A stretch of DNA of 64,000 nucleotides from Microlunatus sp. Gsoil 973. GTDB lineage: Bacteria > Actinomycetota > Actinomycetes > Propionibacteriales > Propionibacteriaceae. Shown here piece after piece: positions 18,715-27,352 of the stretch. Made by a program: the position numbers and the translations under genes. The notes beneath the pieces were generated by a model. That model had not been told where the DNA came from. It made no database searches and was given only the letters and a program-made list of their open reading frames with translations. The first letter of the stretch is position 1; the number at the start of each line of letters is the position of its first letter. The stretch is taken from contig NZ_CP046122.1 in the NCBI RefSeq assembly GCF_009707365.1, positions 558,001 to 622,000 on the forward strand, given 5' to 3'.

Positions 18715-19414
18715 GTGAACGTCCTCATCGGCATCGGTGCCCAGATCAGGCTCGCCCGCCTGGTGCTAAGCACCGACACGCGCTCGGAGACCGGCGATCT
18801 CGCCGAGTTCCTGGAATCGGTGGTGACCGGAGGCGTCGACGTCGTCCGAATCCACGAACCCGGTCTGGATCATGACGTCGAGCTCGCGGCGCTGCGGACC
18901 GCCTGGGACGTCGCGGCACGGCATCGACACCTGGTGATGGTGAGCGACTCCGCCCGGCTGGCCGCCGACTTCGGTGCCGACGCCGTTCACCTGTCCGACG
19001 CCGGCGGAACCGCGGAGCTGGCGGACTTCCGTTCCCGGCTCGGCCGGTTCACTCGGTTGGGCAGTACGGCCTCGGACGGTTCGCAGCTGCGCCGCCTGCT
19101 CGGCGAACCCACGATCGACTTCCCTCATGGTGGACGCTCGGGCCGGACTCGAACTGGCCGCCGAGGCCGCCGGCCTGGCACCAGTCGGATCGATGGGATC
19201 CAAACCCTGGTACGCCGCCGGAGAGTTCGACGCTGCCCGGTTGGAGGAGGCGATCACCGTCGGGGTCCGGCGGATCGCGGTCAGGGACACCCTGACCAGG
19301 GCCGCGGATCCGCACCGGACGGCGCAGCGGCTCTCCCAACGACTGCGCGAGGTCTGGGCCTCAGATCCCGAACTGACCCGGCTGACCTTTGCAGCCCTGG
19401 CCGACCAGTCCTGA
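18715..19414 (+). CDS. Thiamine-phosphate-synthase-like TIM-barrel protein, frameshifted
   Basis: This resembles the TMP synthase/TenI fold: VLSTDTRSE, a strand ending VDVVRIHEP (compare VDLVQLR), HLVMVSDSARLAADFGADAVHLSD, and a C-terminal GSMGSKPWYAAGEF with GVRRIAVRDTLT. The first half reads from GTG 18715 and the second half is in another frame. One extra C in the CCC run at 19122-19124 explains this: deletion gives EPTIDFLMVDARAGLELAAE and a stop at 19414, about 232 residues. Several catalytic residues of genuine ThiE (GVSVH, the PTxTK loop) are not evident, so it may have another role or be inactive. Confidence 0.7.
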
Positions 19415-19423
19415 CCGTCAATC

Positions 19424-20533
19424 TCAGCCTTCGGTGTTGCTGATGGTGGGACCGTTGGCGAGCAGGGCGACGATGTCGTCGTGCCCGGAGGCGGCAGCCA
19501 GCTCCGCTGCGGACCTGCTGCCGTAGATCGGATGGTAGCCGCGACCGTCCGGGTCGACGCCATGGTCGAGCAGCAGCCGTACCCGGTCGGTGTAGCCGTG
19601 GTCGGCGGCCCACCGCAGCTGTTCGCCGAGCATCTCCTCGGGTGTCGGGTAGCCCGTGCCGAGCCGGTCCCGCCAGACGCTGGGCCGGTCCTCGCCCAGG
19701 CCGTAGGAGAAGAGCAGTTCCAGGTGATCATTGTCCGGCCGGAACCATCGGTTGTAGAGCGCCTGGTTGTCGTTCGGATCAGCACCGGCGTCCAGCAACA
19801 TCCGGGCGATCTCGATGGCCGCCGGATGGGGAGGCTGGTCCTGCTCCCCACCGCCGAGGGCGCAGGTCAGCGCCGTGAACGGCGAGGTCAGACCGTGCCA
19901 GAGATAGCCGGTGTTCGGGTCGGCTCCGGCATCGAGGAGGATCCGGGTGCAGGCCACCGCTGCAGGCCCGTCGGCGATCCGGCCCGAGGTCAGGTAGATC
20001 AGCGGTGGCCAGTCGTACGGCCCGCCGGTCCGGTTCGCCGCGCCGGGGTCGAGGTCGAGGACCTGGCGAAGATCATCGGCTCGGCCGGTGACCGCAATGG
20101 TGAAGATGTCGGCGGTTGCCAGGTCGGGCCACCGGTCGAGCAGCCGGCGCGGCTCGTCGAAGTTCCGCTCGCGATCCCTGGTGTAGTTGAGAACGCTGAG
20201 CCGCAGCAGGTGGTCGACCAGCGCTGCGCGGTCGTCTTCATCCGGGAGCGTTCCTGCGGGTTCCGGGGTACGGGTGAATTCGGCGATGATCTCCAGCCGG
20301 TGCTTCAGTGCCGGCCAGCTGGGGAAGCCGTAACTTCGGGCCAGCAGCCATTGTGCTGTCGCCAGTGAGGGATGATCAAGGTCGAGATCACGACCGGCCG
20401 GGGCAAAGCGGGATGCCAACGCGGCCGCCTGCGGATCACCCGTTCTCAGGCCATGCTGCAGTTGGCGGGCCTCGGCTCGCAGGCGTTCGAGACGGGGAAA
20501 CTCCGGAAGGTTGCGGGGGCGTACATCGGTCAT
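19424..20533 (-). CDS. Ankyrin-repeat protein
   Basis: A 369-residue protein from ATG 20533, chosen because GAGGAG stands five bases upstream. The N-terminal part (RNLPEFPRLERLRAEARQLQ, then LARSYGFPSWPALKHRLE) is common to a group of actinobacterial ankyrin proteins. Four or more ankyrin-like repeats follow, with DAGADPN twice and LLLDHGVDPDGRG. Function is likely protein-protein interaction; no enzyme domain is present. It converges with the frameshifted thiE-like gene, with 9 bp between stops. Confidence 0.82.
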   Translation of the reverse strand: MTDVRPRNLPEFPRLERLRAEARQLQHGLRTGDPQAAALASRFAPAGRDLDLDHPSLATAQWLLARSYGFPSWPALKHRLEIIAEFTRTPEPAGTLPDEDDRAALVDHLLRLSVLNYTRDRERNFDEPRRLLDRWPDLATADIFTIAVTGRADDLRQVLDLDPGAANRTGGPYDWPPLIYLTSGRIADGPAAVACTRILLDAGADPNTGYLWHGLTSPFTALTCALGGGEQDQPPHPAAIEIARMLLDAGADPNDNQALYNRWFRPDNDHLELLFSYGLGEDRPSVWRDRLGTGYPTPEEMLGEQLRWAADHGYTDRVRLLLDHGVDPDGRGYHPIYGSRSAAELAAASGHDDIVALLANGPTISNTEG

Positions 20534-20694
20534 GAGGGCTCCTCGGCTCCGAGTCCCGTGTTCGCCGGTCGGGTGTGGAGTCAGGAACTCATCGACCAAG
20601 ATCAATAGAGCTCAGGTGGGCTGTGGCCCTTTCCGCGAACGTGGTGGCGCCCTGACGCGCTCGTCGCCACGGTAGCACGCGCCGGTTGCGCCGC

Positions 20695-21765
20695 TCAGCG
20701 TCGCCGCGGCGTGCTCTCCCGGACGATCACCGACCCGTCGATCGGCACGATCCGGCTGGCGGGATGGTCGTCCAGGGCGAGTGATACGGCGGCCTCGCCG
20801 ATCTGTTGCAGCGGCAGGGCGACGGTGGTCAGCGCGGGAGAGACGTCACGCAGCGTCTCGATGTCGTCGAATCCGGCGATCGCGATGTCGCGTCCGAGTG
20901 CCAGGCCGGCCGTCCGGAAGTACGCCATCGCGCCGACCGCCATCACGTCGTTGGCGGCGAAGACCAGTTCGGTGTCGGAGAGATCGCGTCGATGCAGCTC
21001 GGCTGCGGCGACGAATCCGCCGTCCCGGGTGAAGTCGCCGTGGACGATCCGCCGCTGCGGGATCTGCACCCCGAGTTCGCGACAACGCCCGACGAATCCG
21101 CGGACCCGGTCCCTGGCGGTGAACAGCTGTTCCGGTCCGGCCAGCACAGCCATCGACCGATAGCCGAGGCCGACCAGTTGCTCGGCCAGTTCGGCGGCGG
21201 CGTCCTCGTTGCGGATCGCGACCGTACGGAACGGCATCGTCGGCTGGGCGATCATGGTGACCCGCCCGCCGGAGGACTCGTAGGCGCCGAGCTCGGCCTG
21301 CAGGTCCTGGCTCGCCCGGGCATCCGCCCGGCGGCTGCCGACCATGATCAGCGAGCGCGGGCGCATGCCGCGCAGCGCCCGGACCAGGGCGGCCTCGCGT
21401 TCGGGACGTCGTTCGGTGATCGACATGGTGACCACCAGCCCCTGGTCCTCGCAGGCGCGCATCACTCCGGAAGCGATGGAGGAGAAGTACGGGTCGGCGA
21501 TGTCGGAGACGATCAGCGCGACGGTCTGGCTGGTTCCGCGGGCGACCGCCTGGGCGGAGTGGTTGGCCGAATAGTTCAACCGGCGGGCCGCGGCGAGAAC
21601 CCGCTGGCGGTACTCCTCGCGGACCGTCCTGCTGGACCCGTTCAGCGATCGGGAAGCCGTGGCCAACGACACCCCTGCCTCGCGCGCGACATCACTGAGC
21701 GTCGCGTTGTGGGCCGGCGGGGTGGTCTGGCTGCCGGACTCCACGTCGTTGTCGGGGTCCTTCAC
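20695..21765 (-). CDS. LacI-family transcriptional repressor
   Basis: A 356-residue regulator. A LacI HTH (ATLSDVAREAGVSLATASRSLNG at about residues 22-44, in two helices) is followed by a periplasmic-binding-protein-like sugar-sensing domain (VALIVSDIADPYFSSIASG, then FAANDVMAVGAMAYFR and IAIAGFDDIETL). Divergent from the dehydrogenase-DUF993-isomerase genes, it probably represses them and itself, with release by a sugar or sugar acid. A palindromic operator, TGGCAAGCGCTTTCCA, stands between the two starts (see 21844-21859). Confidence 0.92.
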   Translation of the reverse strand: MKDPDNDVESGSQTTPPAHNATLSDVAREAGVSLATASRSLNGSSRTVREEYRQRVLAAARRLNYSANHSAQAVARGTSQTVALIVSDIADPYFSSIASGVMRACEDQGLVVTMSITERRPEREAALVRALRGMRPRSLIMVGSRRADARASQDLQAELGAYESSGGRVTMIAQPTMPFRTVAIRNEDAAAELAEQLVGLGYRSMAVLAGPEQLFTARDRVRGFVGRCRELGVQIPQRRIVHGDFTRDGGFVAAAELHRRDLSDTELVFAANDVMAVGAMAYFRTAGLALGRDIAIAGFDDIETLRDVSPALTTVALPLQQIGEAAVSLALDDHPASRIVPIDGSVIVRESTPRRR

Positions 21766-21815
21766 GGGACCAGCCTAGACACACGCTTTCCAGTCTCGCC
21801 ACCTGATCGGTGTAA

Positions 21816-21844
21816 TTGACGCGGCCAAAGGGGACCACTACGCT
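21816..21844 (+). promoter_or_regulatory. Predicted promoter for the catabolic operon
   Basis: TTGACG at 21816-21821 and TACGCT at 21839-21844 are separated by 17 bases, near the consensus for the main sigma factor. The -10 box touches the LacI-type operator that follows, so repressor binding would block initiation. The start codon of the dehydrogenase is 85 bases downstream. Confidence 0.65.
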
Positions 21845-21859
21845 GGCAAGCGCTTTCCA
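21844..21859. promoter_or_regulatory. LacI-type operator
   Basis: TGGCAAGCGCTTTCCA is a near-perfect 16-bp palindrome centred on CG, the classical LacI/CcpA-like operator form. It overlaps the -10 of the predicted promoter. A second half-site (GCTTTCCA) is at about 21785-21792, next to the repressor start, and could allow autoregulation. Confidence 0.8.
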
Positions 21860-21928
21860 TCACGCTCGGTGACAGCTGGGCTTCGAGGACATTCGAGACA
21901 GACCGAACGGCAGAGAGAACGTAACAAC

Positions 21929-23074
21929 GTGACAACCAACGAACTCGGCATCATCGTCAACGGCGTGACCGGGCGGATGGGTTACCGGCAGCACCTGGTG
22001 CGCAGCCTGTTGGCCATCCGCGCCGACGGGGGTGTCGAGCTTGCCGGCGGCCGCCGGGTCAACGTCCGGCCGGTGCTGATGGGCCGCAGTGCGGACAAGC
22101 TGGCCGATATCGCCAAGCGGCACGACATCGCCGACTGGACCACCGACCTGGACGCCGCGTTGTCCGACGCCGGCACCGACATCTACTTCGACACCCAGTT
22201 GACCAGCGCCCGGGTGCCCGCGGTCAAGAAGGCGATCGCGGCCGGGAAGCATATCTACGCCGAGAAGCCGATCGCGGAGACCTCCCAGGAGGCCGAGGAG
22301 CTGATCCGGCTGGCCGAGGCCGCCGGGCTGAAGAACGGCGTGGTGCACGACAAGCTCTATCTGCCGGGCCTGCGGAAGCTGCGGCTGTTGATCGACTCCG
22401 GGTTCTTCGGGCGGATCTTCGCGGTCCGCGGCGAGTTCGGCTACTGGGTCTTCGAGGGCGACTGGATGCCGGCGCAACGGCCGAGCTGGAACTACCGGGC
22501 CGAGGACGGCGGTGGCATCGTGATGGACATGTTCCCGCACTGGAACTACGTGCTGGAGAACCTGTTCGGCCGGGTCGAGTCGGTCTACGCCCGGGCAGCG
22601 ACGCACATACCCCAGCGGGTCGACGAGCAGGGCAGGACCTACACCGCCACCGCCGACGACGCGGCGTACGCGGTGTTCGAACTCGAAGGCGGAGTGATCG
22701 CCCAGATCAACTCCAGCTGGGACGTCAGGGTCAATCGCCGGGAGCTGGTCGAGTTCCAGGTGGACGGCACCCATGGCAGCGCCGTTGTCGGACTGTTCGG
22801 CGCCCGGATCCAGCCGCGGAACGCGACCCCGCGGCCGACCTGGAATCCCGACGTCAGAGATGATCATGACTATCTGGCCGACTGGCACGAGGTGCCGGAG
22901 ACGAGTCCGATGGGCAACGGGTTCCGTGCCCAGTGGGAGGATTTCATCCGGCATGTCGTCGAGGACGGCCCGCACCCGTACGACTTCCGGTCCGGTGCCC
23001 GCGGCGTGCGGCTGGCCGAGCTGGCCGCCCGGAGTTCCTTGACCGGTAGCCGGGTCGAGGTGCCCGCCCGATGA
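21929..23074 (+). CDS. Gfo/Idh/MocA-family oxidoreductase
   Basis: A 381-residue NAD(P)-dependent sugar or inositol dehydrogenase-like protein. The N-terminal dinucleotide site reads IIVNGVTGRMGYRQHL, followed by AAGKHIYAEKPIAE with the catalytic Lys of the EKP motif. The C-terminal half has AEDGGGIVMDMFPHWNYVLE, with a His typical of the active site. Start is GTG 21929, with GAGAG upstream. It would oxidise a sugar or sugar acid, the first enzyme of a three-gene set controlled by the divergent LacI repressor. The next gene overlaps by four bases. Confidence 0.88.
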   Translation: MTTNELGIIVNGVTGRMGYRQHLVRSLLAIRADGGVELAGGRRVNVRPVLMGRSADKLADIAKRHDIADWTTDLDAALSDAGTDIYFDTQLTSARVPAVKKAIAAGKHIYAEKPIAETSQEAEELIRLAEAAGLKNGVVHDKLYLPGLRKLRLLIDSGFFGRIFAVRGEFGYWVFEGDWMPAQRPSWNYRAEDGGGIVMDMFPHWNYVLENLFGRVESVYARAATHIPQRVDEQGRTYTATADDAAYAVFELEGGVIAQINSSWDVRVNRRELVEFQVDGTHGSAVVGLFGARIQPRNATPRPTWNPDVRDDHDYLADWHEVPETSPMGNGFRAQWEDFIRHVVEDGPHPYDFRSGARGVRLAELAARSSLTGSRVEVPAR

Positions 23075-24255
23075 CCTCGGTCACTCTGGTCGATGATCAT
23101 GGCCGGTTGACGTCGTACCCGATCGGCGCAGCCGAGCCGCTGGCCCGGCCGACCGGGCCGCTGCGGTCCCGGACGGCCTTCGCCGCTGCACACGTGGTGC
23201 CGCTGGCCTGGGCGGACAACGTGCCCGGAGCGCCGGCGGAGATCGACTGGGACGCCACCCTCGGCTTCCGCCGCCACCTGTGGTCCTGGGGGCTCGGGGT
23301 CGCGGACGCGATGGACACCGCGCAGCGGAACATGGGTCTCGACGCGGCGGCCACCCGGGAGTTGATCAAGCGGAGCACCGCCGAGGCCAGGGGGGAATCG
23401 GGTTTCGCTGATCTTTCCGACGCCATCGTCGTCGGGGTGAACACCGATCACATCGACGAGCCGGTGATCGGCCTCGATCGGGTCGTCGCGGGATATCTCG
23501 AGCAGCTCGCGTTCGCGCAGGACCAGGGAGCCGGCGTCGTACTGATGGCCAGCCGTCATCTGGCCCGCGCGGCGCGGTCGGCCGAGGACTACCTGACCGT
23601 CTACGACCGCGTGCTTGCTGAGGCAGAGCGTCCGGTGATCCTGCACTGGCTCGGTGAGGCGTTCGATCCGCAACTTGCCGGCTACTTCGGTAGTCCGGAC
23701 ACCGGTGACGCGAGCAAGATCGTCCTGGAGATCATCGGTGATCATGTCGCGCGGGTGCGCGGGATCAAGATGAGTCTGCTGGACGCCGAGGCGGAGATCA
23801 GCCTGCGCGCCGAACTGCCGGACGGGGTACGGCTGTTCACCGGCGACGACTACAACTACTCGCGACTGATCGAAGGTGACGGCCGGCGGTATTCCGACGC
23901 TCTGCTCGGCGCCTTCGCCGCGGTCGCCCCGAACGCCTCTGCCGCGATCCAGGCGCTGGACGCGGATGATCATGATCGGTATCACGCACTGCTCGATCCG
24001 ACCGAGGCCCTGGCCCGGCAGATCTTCGCTACGCCGACGTTCTACTACAAGACCGGAGTGGCGTTCCTCTCCTGGCTGAACGGGCACCAGCCGAGTCCGG
24101 CGATGGTCGGCGGCCTGCACAGTGCCCGCAGCCTGCCGCATCTGTCGGAGATCGTCCGGTTGGCGATCGATGCCAATGCGCTGACCGCCCCCGATCTTGC
24201 CGCGGCGCGATGGCATGGATTCCTTGCCCTGAACGGAATCGAGGCCGTGTCGTGA
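23071..24255 (+). CDS. DUF993/dihydrodipicolinate synthase family protein
   Basis: A 394-residue protein of the DUF993 group, distantly related to DHDPS/NAL aldolases. It carries AFAAAHVVPLAWADN, WSWGLGVADAMDTAQRNMGL, VILHWLGEAFDP and VRGIKMSLLD, whose Lys is a plausible Schiff-base residue. The group is usually found in actinobacterial clusters with Gfo/Idh dehydrogenases and TIM-barrel isomerases, as here, and probably acts on a keto sugar acid. ATGA overlap with both neighbours indicates coupled translation. Confidence 0.8.
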   Translation: MTSVTLVDDHGRLTSYPIGAAEPLARPTGPLRSRTAFAAAHVVPLAWADNVPGAPAEIDWDATLGFRRHLWSWGLGVADAMDTAQRNMGLDAAATRELIKRSTAEARGESGFADLSDAIVVGVNTDHIDEPVIGLDRVVAGYLEQLAFAQDQGAGVVLMASRHLARAARSAEDYLTVYDRVLAEAERPVILHWLGEAFDPQLAGYFGSPDTGDASKIVLEIIGDHVARVRGIKMSLLDAEAEISLRAELPDGVRLFTGDDYNYSRLIEGDGRRYSDALLGAFAAVAPNASAAIQALDADDHDRYHALLDPTEALARQIFATPTFYYKTGVAFLSWLNGHQPSPAMVGGLHSARSLPHLSEIVRLAIDANALTAPDLAAARWHGFLALNGIEAVS

Positions 24256-25100
24256 GCGCGACAACCAGTCACGGGCGACTCTCGCTGAACCAGGCGACGA
24301 TCAAGTACGCGACCCTGTCCGAAGCCCTGCAGGTCGCCGTCGACGCCGGCTACCGCAGCATCGGATTGTGGCGGGAGCCGGTCCAGGAGGTCGGCCTGGA
24401 CAGGGCCGTCGACCTGGTCGCAGACTCCGGACTCCGGGTCTCCAGCCTGTGCCGCGGCGGCTTCTTCACGGTCGCGTCGGGGCCCGAACGGGACAGGGCT
24501 CTGGACGACAACCGACGTGCGCTGGAGGAGGCGCACCGGCTCGGCACCGAGATCCTGGTGCTGGTCTGCGGGGGACTCCCGGCGGGTGACCGAGATCTTG
24601 TCGGCGCCCGGGAGCGGGTCAGGGACGCGATCGGCGCATTGGCCGGTGACGCCGCCGATGCCGGGGTCACCCTGGCGCTGGAACCCCTGCATCCGATGTA
24701 TGCCGCGGACCGGGCGGTGATCAACACGCTTGGCCAGGCTCTGGACATCGCCGAGCAGTTCCCGGCGGAGGCGGTCGGCGTCGTCGTCGACACCTTCCAC
24801 CTGTGGTGGGATCCGGAGGTGATCGCCCAGATCGCCCGCGCCGGCCGGGAACGGATCACGAGCTATCAGGTCTGCGACTGGATCACCCCGCTGCCGGCGG
24901 ACAATCTGCTGGCCCGCGGCGTTCCGGGAGACGGGCACATCGACTTCGGGCCGATCACCGCCGCGGTCGCCGCCACCGGCTACGCCGGCGATGTGGAGTG
25001 CGAGATCTTCAACGCAGATGTCTGGGACCGCCCCTTCGCCGAGGTCGCGGCCCTGGTCGCCGACCGCTACCACGCCCTCATCGAACCCCACCTCCCCTGA
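24252..25100 (+). CDS. Sugar phosphate isomerase/epimerase (xylose isomerase-like TIM barrel)
   Basis: The protein is 282 residues from GTG 24252, which overlaps the preceding stop. It has the AP-endonuclease-2/xylose-isomerase-like fold: AVDAGYRSIGLWREP, LALEPLHPMYAADRAVI (metal-binding Glu), VGVVVDTFHLWWDPE (Asp, His), GDGHIDFGPI and VECEIFNADVW. These are the positions of a metal-dependent sugar isomerase or epimerase. It ends the LacI-controlled three-gene set. A copy of the 45-nt repeat begins at the base right after the stop codon. Confidence 0.88.
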   Translation: MSATTSHGRLSLNQATIKYATLSEALQVAVDAGYRSIGLWREPVQEVGLDRAVDLVADSGLRVSSLCRGGFFTVASGPERDRALDDNRRALEEAHRLGTEILVLVCGGLPAGDRDLVGARERVRDAIGALAGDAADAGVTLALEPLHPMYAADRAVINTLGQALDIAEQFPAEAVGVVVDTFHLWWDPEVIAQIARAGRERITSYQVCDWITPLPADNLLARGVPGDGHIDFGPITAAVAATGYAGDVECEIFNADVWDRPFAEVAALVADRYHALIEPHLP

Positions 25101-25147
25101 CGCCGAGGGGTCACTAAATCCCCTCATATTGGCGGTGTGTCGCGACC
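25101..25147 (+). repeat. 3'-end element copy a (CGCCGAGGGGTCA...GCGGTGTGTCGCGACC)
   Basis: The 47-nt element starts at the first base after the isomerase stop. It contains the 5' core CGCCGAGGGGTCA, a small hairpin (GAGGGG-TCACTAAAT-CCCTC), and the 3' core GCGGTGTGTCGCGACC. Copies are also at 25154, 31079, 31161 (minus), 32622 (minus) and 32570 (minus). Confidence 0.85.
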
Positions 25148-25153
25148 CGCTCA

Positions 25154-25197
25154 TGCCGAGGGGTCACAAAATCCCCAATCCCTGCGGTGTCGCGACC
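25154..25197 (+). repeat. 3'-end element copy b
   Basis: A direct second copy six bases after copy a, starting TGCCGAGGGGTCACAAAATC and ending TGCGGTGTCGCGACC. The linker CGCTCA-TGCCGAGGGG between copies a and b recurs as CCCTCA-TGCCGAGGGG in the pair at 32.6 kb, so the dimer itself is conserved. Confidence 0.85.
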
Positions 25198-25495
25198 GGG
25201 GCCGCGGCCGCAACGATTGCCTCGACCGAATTGCACCAAATTTCAATCAAATCGTACGAATTCCGTACGCGAACGCCGGACAGACGCCGGGCCCAACTTC
25301 TCAGCATCCAACGCTTAAGCGGTTCGACACCAGGCGAAACGCAGATGTTCCAGCAAACCCCGATCCTTGCGTCCCGAATTCGAACCATTTTCCCGTAGGA
25401 GCTTGACCGGGACATAGTTCAGCCGCTTGATTAATCCCCAAGCACCACCAGTGGTTGTGTGACAACGACGTACCGAGCGCTGGAAGGAGATGGCT
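25198..25495. promoter_or_regulatory. Leader and probable promoter region of the ABC importer operon
   Basis: After the repeats comes an AT-richer stretch (25226-25265) with CGTACGAATTCCGTACG, in which a self-complementary CGTACG occurs twice. At 25310-25324 stands AACGCTTAAGCGGTT, with a perfect 10-bp core CGCTTAAGCG, a possible operator. The change in base composition suggests a promoter here, so the transporter may be transcribed separately from the catabolic genes. No coding sequence is supported. Confidence 0.4.
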
Positions 25496-27352
25496 ATGCC
25501 CATTTCTCGACGTCCCCCTCAACGCCATGTCGAAGACGTCGCCGACGTCCTGCGATATCTGAGTCGGCGCAATCTGCTCGCCGGCGGAGCCGCGGTCGCG
25601 GCCGGCGGCTTGCTGAGTGCCTGTTCCGGAGGAGGTGGCGGTTCCTACAGTGACCGCAACTCCGGAAACAACGGAGGCAAGAAGAACACGATGCCGCTCG
25701 AGGTCGGGAAGGCGAACATCCCGACTCCGCGCGAGCAGACCTTGATCGTCGCGCAGACCGACTTCACGGTGTTCAACAACTGGAACTCCATGGTGCCCAA
25801 TGGCGCACCGGGCGCGTCCGGGTTCGACATCTTCGTCAAGGAGTACATGTTCTATCTAAACCTGGCGACTGGCGAGCTGATGCCGTGGTTGTGCACCGAC
25901 TACAAGTACAACGACGACTTCACCGAACTGACCTTCCACTTCGACCCGAACGCCAAGTGGAACGACGGCCAGGCGCTGACCTCGGCCGACTTCAAGTTCA
26001 CCGTCGATCTGTTGCGGAGCAGGCAGGATCTGCTCGGCGGCGGCGGAGACCTGACCGAGTTCACCAAGTCGGTCGACACACCGGATCCGCAGACCGCGGT
26101 GATCACCATGACCAAACCGAACCCGCGGTTCCACTACGGGTTCATCGCGGTGATAGTCGGCGGCTTCGACATCCGCCCCAAGCACGTCTGGGAGGGCAAG
26201 GATCCGCTGAAGTTCCGGGACAACCCGCCGGTGCGCAGCGGACCGTACGTCCTGGACAAGGCCATCCAGAGCCAGAAGATGTTTGTCTGGAAGAAGAATC
26301 CCGACTACTGGAACAAGGCCAAGCTCGACCCCAAGCCTCAGTACGTGGTCTACATCAGCACCGCGAAACAGGCCGACTCCGCGTCTCTGGCCTTCGAACG
26401 CGCACAGGTCGACGTCGGTTCGATCGACGAGGAACACGCGAAAGCGCTGCGTGCCAAGGGCTATCCGGCGCTGGTCACCACCCAGTTCCACGACCCGTGC
26501 CCGCGGGCCTTCTGGCTGAACAACGACCCCTCCCGCGGCATCATCGCCGAGCCGAAGATGCACTGGGTGATCAACTACCTGATCGACCGGGTCAAGGACG
26601 GTACGAACGTCTGGCCGGTCAAGGTGCCGCCGGCCCACTATCCCTGGGCCGACTATCCCAGCAACAAGAAGTGGGAGGACCAGGAGGTCGCGGACAAGTA
26701 CCCGTTCACCTACGACCCGGCCAAGGCCGAGGACCTGCTGGACGAGATCGCCCCGAAGGGCAGCAACGGCAAGCGGATGTACAAGGGCAAGCCGGCCTCC
26801 ATCGAGATCATCACGCCGGTCGCCGTCGACGGAGCCGAGTACGTGATGGCCAAGCTGGTCAGGGACCAACTGGTCAAGCTGGGCGTCGATGCGACCATCC
26901 GCAGTCTCAGCGGCTCGGTACACGACGACAAGTGGCAGCGCGGCGAGTTCGACATCAGCTCCCAGTGGGTGTGCGACGTCTCCTGGGATCCCGAGCAGCT
27001 GTACCGCAACCTGCAGAGCGATCGGGCGGTGCCGGTGGGCAAGAACGCGGTCGGCCGGAACAACGTGCGGTTGCGCGACAAGCGGCTGGATGATCTGTCC
27101 AAGCAGTTGGCCAACATGGATCCCACGTCCAACGAGGCCAAGCAGTTGCTGGCCAAGGCACTGGAGATCTACTACGAGGACCTGCCGGTGATCCCGATCA
27201 TCCAGACCGGTTACCCGCAGTACTTCAACACGGCGTTCTGGACCGGTTGGCCGACCGACAACAACCTCTACCAGGTGCCGTTGAACTGGTGGGGCCATTT
27301 CATGTTCGTCATCGGCAAGATCCAGCCGAGCGGCCGGAAAGCGCCGGCATGA
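25496..27352 (+). CDS. ABC importer substrate-binding lipoprotein (SBP family 5)
   Basis: A 618-residue extracellular binding protein of the oligopeptide/oligosaccharide (OppA/DppA-like) family. ATG 25496 is preferred because GGAAGGAG ends about six bases upstream; the earlier ATG 25490 touches it. Twin arginines (SRRNLLAGGA, 23-32) and a lipobox LLSAC with C43 mark it as a Tat-exported lipoprotein. The mature part opens with a Gly/Ser/Asn-rich linker. Family 5 motifs include FHFDPNAKWNDGQALTSADF and VRSGPYVLDKA. It captures a peptide or, given its neighbours, an oligosaccharide. Confidence 0.92.
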   Translation: MPISRRPPQRHVEDVADVLRYLSRRNLLAGGAAVAAGGLLSACSGGGGGSYSDRNSGNNGGKKNTMPLEVGKANIPTPREQTLIVAQTDFTVFNNWNSMVPNGAPGASGFDIFVKEYMFYLNLATGELMPWLCTDYKYNDDFTELTFHFDPNAKWNDGQALTSADFKFTVDLLRSRQDLLGGGGDLTEFTKSVDTPDPQTAVITMTKPNPRFHYGFIAVIVGGFDIRPKHVWEGKDPLKFRDNPPVRSGPYVLDKAIQSQKMFVWKKNPDYWNKAKLDPKPQYVVYISTAKQADSASLAFERAQVDVGSIDEEHAKALRAKGYPALVTTQFHDPCPRAFWLNNDPSRGIIAEPKMHWVINYLIDRVKDGTNVWPVKVPPAHYPWADYPSNKKWEDQEVADKYPFTYDPAKAEDLLDEIAPKGSNGKRMYKGKPASIEIITPVAVDGAEYVMAKLVRDQLVKLGVDATIRSLSGSVHDDKWQRGEFDISSQWVCDVSWDPEQLYRNLQSDRAVPVGKNAVGRNNVRLRDKRLDDLSKQLANMDPTSNEAKQLLAKALEIYYEDLPVIPIIQTGYPQYFNTAFWTGWPTDNNLYQVPLNWWGHFMFVIGKIQPSGRKAPA

